A DNA stretch of 64,000 bases from Mesorhabditis belari (Eukaryota; Nematoda; Chromadorea; Rhabditida; Rhabditidae): the NCBI GenBank assembly GCA_958450365.1, contig CAUEEP010000740.1:1491501-1555500 (forward strand), in the 5' to 3' direction. Within the stretch, counting starts at the first letter, position 1; each line of letters starts with the position of its first letter. The notes under the pieces were generated by a model. It was not told the DNA's origin and did not search any database. It saw nothing but the letters and a program-made list of their open reading frames with translations. Below, piece by piece: positions 55,201-64,000 of this stretch. A program made the position numbers and the translations under genes.

Positions 55201-58200
55201 ACATTTCTTTTGCTTTGTCGATGGTCCAAAAAGAAGACATTCAGTTCTAAATTTGTACCTGCGGGTTTTCGGGGTCGGGGAATCGATTGACGCTATTTAT
55301 TTTGTCGGGTCTACCAATTTTTATCTCCAATCTCAAATAAGATCACAGTATTCTCGGCTAATTTGGTGTCAACTCTGATCGACGTTTCGTTGTGACTTTG
55401 CACATGGATTTTGATGTGTTATATCTAAAAATGATCGCTGAATCATCTAGATTCTGAAACTATCTATGGGTTGTTCCGCTTCGCCGTTTTGGGGGCGTGA
55501 CGCCCAAATTTTTGGCGCAAATTAGGCCCAAATTTTTGAGAGCAATTTTTCGCGCTAAATTTGGCTGTATTTTTCTCTAAATTCCAGCCAAGTCTAACCG
55601 GACCTGGAGAGTCAAAAATTCCCCTTTATCCCTGCACCGTTCTTTTTTCACAGGTATTTTTCAGTTCCTCATTGTTCTTAATTGCTTTTCAAAAATCTCC
55701 CCATCCTCTGATCGAAAACTAATAACAGATAGATCAAGGATTTGAAGTTAGGTCATTCTTTTCTTTTCAAGTCATCCTGTAATTGAACAGAGCCGCAAAA
55801 TTTTCTGATATACCTATTTCGAGGAAATGGGCTCAACTCGAAGTTCAGAATGGCTCGAAATTTGTGTGCATATTATTCAGCTACACAAATTCGTGATTTG
55901 AAGATAACTCTAACTCTGGGTAATGGCTTACAACTAATTTTTTAGCTTTGAAATCAGTTGCTAAGTTTATCAAATGTCCTTATTTTTGAATCGAATTAAG
56001 ACTGTTAGCAAACATTTGTCTAACCATGAAACAAGTCCATTCGATGCCGTCGATTCCCCATGCGTACAATTGAAAGCCATTTGTCGAATCTCATCGTCGC
56101 TCAGCGGAAATTCATCAAACTAAAGTTCCTGGATTTTTTTGTTCTTTTTTTCTTTCATACAAAAACAAATCCAATGTTCCCGCTGAACAACGAGAATCCC
56201 GATTTCTCCCTGCCCAATTGAATATTGTAATATTGGGAATCGCCAGACGTTGTCACATTGACTCGACTGAAATTTTGCCTCGATGTGAGTTGGCCATCCT
56301 GAAATTTTGGTTTTCGTTTTCCAGAGGCAAAGTGCAAACTTCATAAGCTGTCCATTCATTGCTATTCGTATTAGTGATATTTCTCGGACTCGAGACACAA
56401 ATCTAGAAAAAAAATTAAAGGCTGTAACAATTTTGCTGTAAAGCTGTAACAAGCTGTAACAACAAGCCATTTAAACTTACAAATCTCCAAATGTAGGGAT
56501 CAATTGTGACTGGGAGCACTTTTGTCCCATTCAGCCTCACCCATCGATCAGTGATTGAGAGAAATTCGAAGGAATCTTGCTAAATTTGAAAATAAAGAGA
56601 GAGAAAGAGACCGTTATGATACCAAAATCAAGCTGATAAATGGCGGTTGTTCGGGAAGTGGTTGAGCGGGTTGGAGTGGAGTGTAGCGAACCCAGCCACA
56701 TAAAGTAAATTCTCTGGAAAGGATTTTGAGTTTTATAAAGAACAAGCAGCACATAGTCTCATAGCTAGAAACACCAGATTCCAAACAAAAATTTCCCTTG
56801 TCAATTCAGAACCAAACTCTGTCGCTTTAACTGGCTCTTGGATATTCCTTTAGATTTTTAGATTTTACAGCCAGCTATTAACTTTTAACACTTTTTTCAT
56901 TAGCTATGAGATTATGCATCTTCTTTACCTGAGAAAAGTGAATGGGATTCCTTGCGTGGTGATTTGCTGACTACTCCGTACACCATTGTAGGCAAGATTA
57001 AAGCTGAGCGATGAATCTGGAGAAATTCTATGAACAATTTCCTGGATAAATTGAAACCTTTTGGCATATCGCAGAAAGGTCCACCGAAATTCGACGGACA
57101 CAAGCATTTCCCTTGAATCTTTTGATCGTCTCCAGTCGCATTTTGACATGTTCCACCATTTTGACAAAACACTCCAATGTTGCAGGCTTGCTGAAAAAGA
57201 GAATGCATTATAAACGGAAAAAAAAATCGATACCGATATGTCAACGGAACATTCGTCACCCATCCACGTTGGATCACAATCACACCAAGCACTCGTCGAA
57301 TTTGTTCTAAAAAAATTGTTGTTTTAAATCAGGTTCATTCTCCCAACAGGGTTAAGCAAAATTATTCGGATAACATTTTGGAAAACTAGTTGTCGCACGC
57401 GTAATTTATTTTAAAATATCAAGTGTTATATAGAGAATTGTAGCTCTTAATCTTGGCTACATTTATCTATTAAAAGCTTCCCAATCAGATGGATACAACT
57501 CATTTAACAAGTCCTTGAATGAGCACTAGTCAACCCTTACCCGGTGCGCTGCCATTTTTGACGATTTTCTACATAATGACCCATCCATCATGAAATTTTA
57601 CCTGCAATTCCCATGTTGACACCAATTCGAACATCCAATCCTCTCACAGGCCACACCCTCGTAAGCTGAAAAAGTGAGAGTCTTCGAAAAATTTGTGAAC
57701 ACTCACGTTTTGGACAGGAGCAGATATATCCAGAAGTGACATCATTTGCACAACTTCCCCCATTTTGACATGGGAACAGATTACAGTACCTTTATTTCAA
57801 TGTTTGTCGGCTACCAGGTCTCAATCAAACCTTATTTCCATCGAACAATCCTCTCCACCCCATGTATCCAAGCAGGAACACACGTGATTTTTCTCCAACG
57901 ACTCGCCTAAATAAAACTTTATTGTGACTTTTAATTAGAAATAACTCACCAAAGATGTTTAGACAATACCCGCCATTTTGGCATAAAAATTGAGAAGAAC
58001 AACCGATAACTGGATCGATGCAATAATCGCCTAAAACGATTTGATTTCTGAATTAAATGGTTGTCTCAATGGGGTGATTTGGGGTAAACTTGATTATCGA
58101 TCTTTTTTTGATAATGATCATAGTCATTTAAAAATTTATCATTTAAAAAATCTAAACGAGTTGTGTTCCATGCTCTACACAAAACAGCCCTAAACTTGAA

Positions 58201-61200
58201 TTATTTATGCTTTTTTCTACATAAACTTGGTACCATTCGAAAGCTCTCGAGTTCCTCTATTTTTTGGAAAAAACGATTTAGAAAAATACCCAACGAGAAA
58301 AAAGTTATGACCGTTTGTAGTTTGATAGTTTGTCATTTGGTAGTTTATAGCGGTATATGTATAATGCTAATCGTGATTGAGCGCTATTGATTACCTTCTT
58401 GATCGATCAAGAAACACATCTATTTTGGTCACTTCGTCTTAACATGGTTCTTAAAAGTTTTGAACAATAAGAAAGATTTTTTGGACCAAAGTATTAAAGT
58501 TGAAAACCGCTGTGCTGCTTATACCACTAATAATAAGAGAATTCTGATTTTCCAATAGAATAAAACTAAACGAACCCATCCATCCATCATGACAATGACA
58601 TTTCCCATCCGTATCACAAATACCATTTACGCAAAAGAGATCACATTCATCGATTCGATCCTAAACTGATGCTTGTTTTTTAGAAAAAGTCAAACTCATT
58701 CCCACCTCACATTTCCTTCCTTGATAGCCTGGTTTACAAAAGCAAAAGTAATGCTGATCGTTGAGAAGATTCGTGCAATTAAGCGTTTGATTTAACAAAC
58801 AAGTATCATCGAATTCACAATAATTGATAAGGTCTTGACAGTTTTGGCCAGTAAATCCCTCACGACAGCGACAATGCGTTGTTAAACCATCGATTTCCTC
58901 ACAAGTACCACCATTTAGACAAGTTGAGTTAGAGTAAATCTAAAAAGTTTATAAAAATTAAATTGAAAAATGAAATAAAACCTCTGGATTGCAAAGTGGA
59001 ATTTGATGAGTACAGTATTGACCATTGTAGCCTAAATAAGATATTTTGTAATTCGTAAAATCATTAATACTTCTAAAAAGTGTCAAGGAAGTCACCGTAG
59101 TTTTGTCTTTTTATCCAATTGACCTTTGATCTGATTCTGTATGGATTTCGAAGTATATGGATTAGAGAAACACTACAGGGTAGCCGACGAAATTTGTCGC
59201 GAGGTTTTTTGACTTGTAGATGATGCCAAATTTATCAAAATCTATTGAACTCATCCAAAAATGTAGCAAATTTTCTGTAATTTCTTAAACATATAATTAT
59301 TTTACAAGAAATCTCCTAGTTTTTGAGTTACCATTTTTTCTCTAATAGTAGCGCACCCCGGTGAGCCGAGTTGGTGACTATTTTACGGTTTCCAAGCTTT
59401 TGCAGAAGCTCAACACTCTAATCCTCCACTAGATCTCATCGTCAGCTACATTTCCCGACCCCACATCGATAGGTTCTGATAAGCGCTTTTCGAGATTTCG
59501 AGGAATTTAGGCGACGCTCAGGGTGCACTACTATTAGAGAAAATTTCCGTGCACTTCAAAAAAGGCCTCTACACTGCTGCTCATTTTTTTTTTAAAGTTT
59601 GAGGTTAAATATCTTTTGCAAAATGAAAAATGCAAATTGCAATTAGCTAGAATATCTGAATTAAAATTTAGTTGAAATTATATAACCAATTTTTTAAAAC
59701 TAAACACATGACTTAAAAATGCATCTTGAGTATGTTAGAAAACCTCGATTTTTGCCGTTTTTTAAGGAGTGCTTGTGAAAATGGTGGTAATGGTGGGAAA
59801 AGTGTGTAAAAAGATTTTTTTTTCATTTTTGTATCTATTCTAAATGAAGACCTTAGCTAATAATTGATAATATCCTTTCAGCAGCCAGCCTAACGTGCAA
59901 CACAATATTCTAGGGTGAACCTCTATATCACTTTCGGCGCAGAGGACTTTTTTTTGAAGGGTATAACTCAAAAGCTAGGAGATTTCTTGTAAAAACAATT
60001 ATAAGTTTAAGAAACTACAGAAAATTTGCTACATTTTTGGATGAGTTCAATAGATTTTAATAAACTTGGCATCATCTACAAGTCAAAAACCTCACGACAT
60101 TTCGTTTTTCAAATTTCGGTCACCATGTACATAGAAGCAAGATTACGATGTTTTTAAAAGTTGACACTTTTTAGAAAACTCGATAACCACCCAGTCCCAA
60201 TCCATCCAAATTTCCATTTTCTCATTCCCCCTCACCTCTATCACAAACACAGCTCGCCGGTTGTGTTTCTTTTGTGCAATGCCCATGTTCACATCCCATA
60301 TTTGCACATTCATCCAGGATTTCGCAAATATTCATCTCTTTGTTCAAATTGCCCTCTCGACAAATTCGCCGTCTCTGCAAAACGCTTATTGCTTTCCAAA
60401 CTCCAATTGTTCTCATTTACTTCAACAGAATCCGATGATGCATTGTACATCAAATTCGCACAAATGCTCATATTTAAGGGAGTATTGGCTGAAATAAAAG
60501 AGTAGACTTCTAAAGGCTAGGTGAAGGCCAGATTTGGCTAGTATAATAGTTAGTAAAATGATACTGTAGATAGTTGAGAAAGTTTGTGACTGGATGTTTG
60601 TTGTCCAGATGCAAGAATCCATTCGAGTGGTGGACGCTTGTTCAGGCGATTGTTGGGTTGATGGGAATGTGGAGGGAAAGATGGTTGTGTCTATTAAAGT
60701 TGTTAATGTTTTAGTTGTGGTATTCAGTACAGAAGATCCATTGTTAGCTTCCTGAGTGGTTTCTGAGAATGGAATAAGATTAATATTCAAAGACTTATGT
60801 TACGCGTTGTCGTTTCCGTCGTCGTCGTTGTTGTTGTTGTCGTCGTCGTCGTTGTTGTCGTCGTTGTTGTTGTCGTTGTCGTTGTCGTCGCTATTATTGT
60901 TGAATTCATCGATACTGTTGTAGTATTGGGATAAAATGGAGTTGTTGTTTTGACTAGAAAAAGTGGGTTTAGGCTAGCATTCGTTTTTTCATGTTATAAT
61001 GTCATTTCGATATTTAAATTTGGCACAATTTATGGGTAAGTTACGTTTAGGGTTAAAGTTTTAAAACAAAAAAAGTGTAGTTATGCATAACAAAGATTTA
61101 ACAATGTTATAGGTCTAGTGCATTCCAACTAATGGCGTTTTCTAAAAGGTGTTTAGGTTAGCAAACAACCGTAATCAAAGCGAGTTTACGTTCAATCACC

Positions 61201-64000
61201 AAACTTTAGTATTATGCGATTACCAGGCACCTGTACGGTAGATAAGTTAGTTCTATGCATACGATAGTTTTTAATCTTTTAGAAAGCACACTCTAAACTC
61301 TAAACTATGTGGTGCTTTGACATTGAATTCATAATCTCATAATACCCATACCAGTATCATTAAGTTGACAGAACTCATCAGTGACATGATATTCACAGAA
61401 ATCCCCGCTGTAACCTAAAATCGAAGTCGAAATCAATATCAATAGTCGAAAATGATTTTCCTTACCTGATTGACAATTGCATTTAAACGGATTGTCATAT
61501 GGATCAGATGGATTGCCATCTGGATCAGATTGTGGCGGAAACTCGCATACACCATGACCCATTTCACACTGGCATTTTTGAGGTTCTGGAGGGAAATTAC
61601 TTGATAAAAGTGGACATTGATTGCCCATCTCATCAAAAGAACTTCCTAAAATTGATAAGAAAGAGATTTTCGTAAACTTTTTTATATCTTTTGTATAACT
61701 AGTGGGTTTGCCTAAAAATTCCCAAATTTCCCAACCCGTCTGACACTTGAGACTCTTCATTTTCTGAACTTTTTCCTCATTTCGTTCTTCACAACGTTTC
61801 CCATGAAATCCCTCTAAAAATTCATTTTTTAAAGAAACAAGTTTTTACTTTTTACAACCTTTACAATGACAGATATTTGTATGATTCTCAAAGAGACAAT
61901 CTCCATTGTTAAAGCAATAGTTCGAAGTGCACAAATCAAGAACCAAAGCACAATCGTTTCTGAATTCAATATGAAATTTTTTTTTTTCTTTAAACTAATT
62001 TACCCAAAATATCCAATTGGGCATTCACAAATGAGCGCTTTTTCCTCACAAATACCACCATTTTTACAACCCAATACTTGACAAGTGGCTTAATGGAATT
62101 GATTTAATATTTATTTATTTATTTATTGGAGATTTATTTAATATTAAAGTATATGAAACTAGGAAAATATCTTGATTCATCTACCTGCTACACATTGTGA
62201 AACATTTGACGAAGCTGATTTCATTGTTGTCATCTCTTTTGGACATTCATGACAAAGACCATTCATTTCAAATGATCCACGTGGACATTCGATGCATTCA
62301 ATCATTCCATCAATAGCCATTGATTGATATCCAGGAAGACATTTAGCTGAATTCATTTAATTTCATTCAATTTACAAGAAAACGATTGTTCTCACATGCA
62401 ATTTGCATTGCATTTGCACATTATTTGGCTAGGATTTGAAGCGAAACTGTGCGAAAGTAGAAAAACAAAACAAAATAAATCTCCAAAAAACCCTGAACCA
62501 GCGACTAGCCATTGCTGGGGTGGCTTTGCGCCAAATTTTTTTTGCGCAACCGGCTCTTTTGCGCAACTCACCATAACTTTCTTCTAAGCCAATCTTTATG
62601 ATTTTGATGTCATTTTTTTGTACTTGTTGAGCTCTATAAAATGACATCAAAAACATAAAGATTAGGCCACTTAGAAGAAAGTTATGGCAAACTGCGCAAA
62701 AAAAATTAGTCTTTGCCGTTGCCGACGTCGTTAAATTGAGAGATCGAAATGGTGAATCGGGTTAAATTGTTATAAAGACAGTTTTTAATTAACTTTTCAA
62801 TAGAATAGCTGAATATTTTGTGCTTTATGAGTACATAAAGAATCTAAATGGTTTTCTATTTGCTTAGCCTCTAAAAAAGGACATTGGGGTAATCAATCTT
62901 TTTAAAAAAATCTTGATGATGATTAGAAATAAAAATTTCATAAACTTGTAACCAACCAAGACAATCACTCCTCGATTTCATCCCTTTCTTCAGCGTTATC
63001 ATATTGTATGGACATTTAGAGCAAAAAGATGATCCCGAATACTCCTAAAGTATTTCTTATCATAGAGATTCTAAAGCTATACTTGATAGAAGCCATAATC
63101 ACACGGAAGACAAGGAACTAAACCATCAATTGAATAGAAACCCGATGGACAAAGAGCTGAAATTGAATGATCGTAGAAATTTTCTTCAAATTTACAAATG
63201 CATTGATTCAATCGAGTCGATCCTTCTTCTGAAGTAATCGTATTTGGCGGGCATTTCTCACAAGAAAGTGATCCACTTTTTGATGAGTACAATCCAATTG
63301 GGCAAAGCTCACAGCCATAACCATCTTTATGAAAATATCCTGATGGACATTCAACTAAATTTTTTCATAAACGTTGATTTGACGTCAGCAACAACTCACC
63401 ACAGATATGATTTCGTTTTTCCCATCCCGAAGGACAGCCAGAAAACTTTTGCTCATAAACTTTAGAGGAGAACTCACAATTTGGTAGACTTGATACAACG
63501 TATTCATCCTAAACATAGCCTTTCATTGCTTGATTTGCTTGATATTACAATAAACCTGTAACTTTTGCAGTACTCGAGTGCAATCTCCATCAATCGTTCC
63601 TTTCCAATCAAAGGAAACACTCAAATTTGTGCCATGATTCGATGAATGAACGAAATTGATGTATTCCGGTTGACAGAAACGATCGGTTGCAATGAGAACT
63701 TGATGTTTTAACTAAATATCTGAATAATAAACATTTCGAATTATCAAATACTTGATTGACAATGAATTCGGCACAATTTGGCTCACTGTTTTTTGTGAGA
63801 GAATAGGAAAATATCGATCGGAAGTTGATTGGATCGATTTCTGAAATGAACAAGTGACAAATACAGATCAAAAAGATCAACTTTGACATTTCGGAATGGT
63901 CGACGTTTGATCAGCATTGACATTGACAATCCATTCATTCAATGGATCACAAGATATTGATGAGATCTGAAGCTATATTGCTGTAGTTAAAAAGGACGAC
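49256..64000 (-). CDS. Giant modular transmembrane receptor, SVEP1/uninflatable-like (5' end off window)
   Basis: More than 35 exons read on the minus strand with mostly 40-60-bp introns. In protein order: a sushi-like end, Ephrin-receptor-like (GCC2/GCC3) cysteine repeats, EGF domains, a Thr-rich linker, about ten EGF domains, a pentraxin/LamG-like domain, a HYR domain, a sushi-like segment, more GCC2/GCC3 repeats, one membrane helix and a polar tail ending in an acidic DDTDDEV. Matching sets of modules occur in vertebrate SVEP1/polydom and insect uninflatable. The membrane anchor favours the latter type: an epithelial apical or matrix protein. The stop TAA ends at 49256. Exons near 55.28-55.45 kb are not resolved in frame. 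The start codon lies beyond 64000. Sub-blocks are described separately. Confidence 0.8.
49503..49770. mobile_element. MITE, TACCGTAAATACT family, copy 1
   Basis: TACCGTAAATACTGTAATAG and its complement CTATTACAGTATTTACGGTA are perfect over 20 bp. GGTACTATTACAG-type inner arms continue. It is in a tail intron of the receptor gene. Confidence 0.9.
49793..49970. mobile_element. Small palindromic element
   Basis: TTCCAATCCGAATCTAAT with CTTCGTTTTCTCGGCCGTTTC is complemented by GCTAAGAAAACGAAGG and CGGATTAGAATTTT; TTTGTTTACAAATAG/GTAAACAAAATTT forms the stem near the loop at 49880. Confidence 0.75.
51157..52461 (-). other. Receptor gene: second GCC2/GCC3 block
   Basis: Exons 52376-52461 (NCQPCHQPTADNSACEC), 52234-52315 (SCQDCPANKTTYQC), 52056-52186 (CGLCALGQFSPDEKQRLC, HCPYGMTTND), 51921-52016 (CFYCAAGLMLSQNGRCEACP), 51520-51600 (ESQCTPCPNDGNGG), 51327-51473 (CTLLASCPKDQKP, CQRCPYGTTT) and 51157-51209 (ECEPLQCCRCNSPSTCSW). 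Repeated C-x2-C-P units as in the membrane-proximal part of related receptors. Confidence 0.8.
52893..52963 (+). tRNA. tRNA-Ser-like pseudogene
   Basis: The 5' part GTCGCTATGGTCGAGTGGCTAAG matches the acceptor strand and D-arm typical of eukaryotic serine tRNAs, and TTGGAC fits the anticodon stem start. The variable arm of a class II tRNA is missing. The T loop is one base short (GGGTTCAATCCC), and the 3' end GGCTGTC does not pair with GTCGCTA. I read a degenerate tRNA-derived sequence, perhaps a SINE head. It is antisense within an intron of the receptor gene. Confidence 0.5.
53798..54049. mobile_element. MITE, TACCGTAAATACT family, copy 2
   Basis: TACCGTAAATACTCTAAAAG and the diverged complement TTCTATTAGAATATTTACA bound a body with GGGGTACAGTCGCGAAGTC. 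Partner of 49503-49770. Lies in a receptor intron. Confidence 0.8.
54720..55790. mobile_element. 1.07-kb inverted-repeat element in receptor gene
   Basis: 54830-55075 (CTATCTGTTATT, TTAAGAACAATGAGGAACTG, AAATTTAGAGCGAAAATTG) is matched in reverse at 55490-55735 (CAGTTCCTCATTGTTCTTAA, CAATTTTTCGCGCTAAATTT). The left arm carries a 61-bp direct duplication of GGCCTAAAGAGCAAAGTTGA onward (54723 and 54784). The central 400 bp is not repeated and contains candidate exons of the host gene. Confidence 0.7.
55280..56722 (-). other. Receptor gene: pentraxin/LamG-like domain
   Basis: Exons about 56625-56710 (FTLCGWVRYTP), 56485-56582 (FEFLSITDRWVRLNGTKV), 56280-56405 (ICVSSPRNITN, EWTAYEV), 56165-56300 (QYYNIQLGREKSGFSLFSGNI) and 56027-56118 (FDEFPLSDDEIRQMAFNCTHG). 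The opening FT-C-x-W-V, the Y-D-G-type middle and the closing F-D-E-F-x-L-S-D-D-E-I are the landmarks of concanavalin-like pentraxin/LamG domains. Probable further exons at 55.28-55.45 kb (IRVDTKLAENTVI; NRFPDPENPQ) have stops in my readings. That part is uncertain and lies inside an inverted-repeat element. Confidence 0.65.
57602..58570. other. Receptor introns with no recognised content at 58.05-58.57 kb
   Basis: The intron between the exon ending DGWMG (about 58575) and the exon starting at about 58030 is 540 bp of AT-rich sequence. I see no element or RNA gene in it. The smaller flanking introns are ordinary. Confidence 0.4.
59175..60110. mobile_element. Large inverted-repeat element in receptor intron, with MITE inside
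   Basis: 59210-59335 (TTGACTTGTAGATGATGCC, CTCCTAGTTTTTGAGTTA) is matched in reverse by 59950-60095 (AACTCAAAAGCTAGGAG, GGCATCATCTACAAGTCAA). A full reversed copy of the 39.7-kb MITE family (59329-59550) sits at the inner edge of the left arm. Confidence 0.75.
59329..59550. mobile_element. MITE, 39.7-kb family, reversed copy
   Basis: Body in the opposite orientation (CCCGGTGAGCCGAGTTGGTG first, CCGACCCCACATCGATAGG later). Ends are TACCATTTTTTCTCTAATAG and CTATTAGAGAAAATTTCCGT, slightly eroded. Confidence 0.85.
60421..60953 (-). other. Receptor gene: Thr/Ser-rich mucin-like linker
   Basis: Exon 60804-60953 starts TTTPFYPNTTTV and then runs about 25 threonines encoded by an ACG/ACA trinucleotide array (plus strand TCG/TTG, 60806-60893). 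It ends ETTT before GTAACA. Exon about 60568-60762 continues with EANNGSSVLNTTTKTLTT and PSTFPSTQQSPEQ. Exon 60421-60488 follows. It is likely O-glycosylated and unfolded, separating two EGF blocks. The repeat makes length polymorphism likely. Confidence 0.75.
61340..62090 (-). other. Receptor gene: EGF block A
   Basis: Exons about 62004-62090 (CQVLGCKNGGICEE, CECPIGYFG), 61857-61960 (LDLCTSNYCFNNGDC, ICHCKG), 61690-61815 (EGFHGKRCEE), 61467-61646 (MGHGVCEFPPQSDP, FKCNCQSG) and about 61370-61417 (YSGDFCEYHV). Standard C-x-N-G-G-x-C and C-x-C-x2-G-Y-x-G-x2-C EGF spacing. No complete calcium-binding D-x-D/N-E consensus is evident. Confidence 0.75.
62188..63966 (-). other. Receptor gene: first GCC2/GCC3 cysteine-repeat block
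   Basis: Exons at 63882-63966, 63752-63840, 63556-63711, 63400-63508, then about 63213-63355, 63082-63173 and 62960-63052, then about 62188-62352. The first reads CDPLNEWIVN and IPKCQ, like the end of a sushi domain. The later ones read CPSGYF-x-GCELCPIGLYSS, SCEKCPPNTITS, CPSGFYS, SKCPYNMITLKKG and CPRGSF-x-LCHECPKEMTT. This is the repeating C-P-x-G-x-Y/F, C-x2-C-P-x-G/N-T pattern of Ephrin-receptor-like domains. The 600-bp intron (62353-62959) contains a GCGCAAA-family hairpin. Confidence 0.8.
62515..62710. mobile_element. Hairpin MITE, GCGCAAA family, copy in receptor intron
   Basis: TTTGCGCCAAATTTTTTTTGCGC at the left and the complement TGCGCAAAAAAAATT at the right, with ATAACTTTCTTCTAAGCC inside each arm. 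Matches 43436-43673. Confidence 0.85.

Larger units (their letters stand above)
56925..60374 (-). other. Receptor gene: EGF block B
   Basis: Exon 60236-60374 (DECANMGCEHGHC, SCVCDRG), then after a 1.2-kb element-filled intron a run of EGF exons from about 59034 to 57030. Examples are CLNGGTCEEIDGL, CRCREGFTGQNC, CFCKPGYQGRKCE, CHCHDGWMG, CQNGGYCLN, CSCLDTWGGEDC, CQNGGSCAND, CSCPKRYEGVACE, CDCDPTWMGDEC and CQNGGTCQNA with CLCPSNFGGPFC. The last exon (ending about 56930) reads SFNLAYNGVR and leads into the pentraxin-like domain. Confidence 0.85.

Noticed and set aside
63608..63889. Apparent signal-peptide start MSKLIFLICICHLFIS of a separate protein
   Set aside because: The hydrophobic part coincides with a 41-bp intron (GTTGAT to TTTCAG). 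Splicing it out joins the neighbouring receptor exons in phase.

Overview
The window looks like nuclear DNA of a rhabditid-type nematode. It is AT-rich, and most introns are 40-60 bp with TTTCAG/TTTTAG acceptors. Gene content fits too: a multi-copy F-box family, a compact SnoaL/DUF4440-like gene, a C-type lectin relic, and many small hairpin elements whose ends often carry TACCGTA/TACGGTA. I cannot name the species.

Bases 1-3,670 hold relics: two leprecan/CRTAP-like exons, an unrecognised minus-strand C-terminal relic, and a broken F-box copy with an antisense piece of a mitochondrial dicarboxylate carrier inside it.

Bases 3,675-26,605 are the outstanding feature. Two inverted outer arms of about 2.8 kb each carry an F-box gene and an asparaginase-like fragment. 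They enclose two direct tandem copies of an 8.3-kb unit, and each unit is itself a large palindrome. Three identical copies of a short Tc1/mariner-type element with about 210-bp inverted ends separate and bound the units. The unit arms carry decayed Integrator subunit 4 (INTS4) exons and mariner transposase remnants. The 452-bp spacer at each palindrome centre completes a RNase H1-like gene that can be read only on the minus strand. So pieces of at least four host genes sit in one nested, amplified structure, which could be biological or partly an assembly product.

Bases 26,600-45,500 are gene-poor. They hold another F-box relic (27.5-27.9 kb), one intact five-exon DUF4440/NTF2-like gene (28.4-29.5 kb, minus), a 1.15-kb palindromic element that has picked up an exon of that gene, a C-type lectin pseudogene, tandem repeats, and many hairpin MITE-like elements of several families.

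Bases 45,512-48,314 hold a three-exon gene for a 135-residue, probably secreted or membrane-anchored protein that I do not recognise.

Bases 49,256-64,000 are the 3' portion of one very large minus-strand gene that runs off the window. It encodes a modular transmembrane protein: Ephrin-receptor-like (GCC2/GCC3) cysteine repeats, EGF repeats, a Thr-rich mucin-like linker, a pentraxin/LamG-like domain, HYR and sushi-like segments, more cysteine repeats, one membrane helix and a cytoplasmic tail. The layout resembles SVEP1/polydom or Drosophila uninflatable. Its larger introns are filled with MITE-like hairpins and one tRNA-Ser-like relic. Assignments are from reading conserved motifs by eye; no database search was run.
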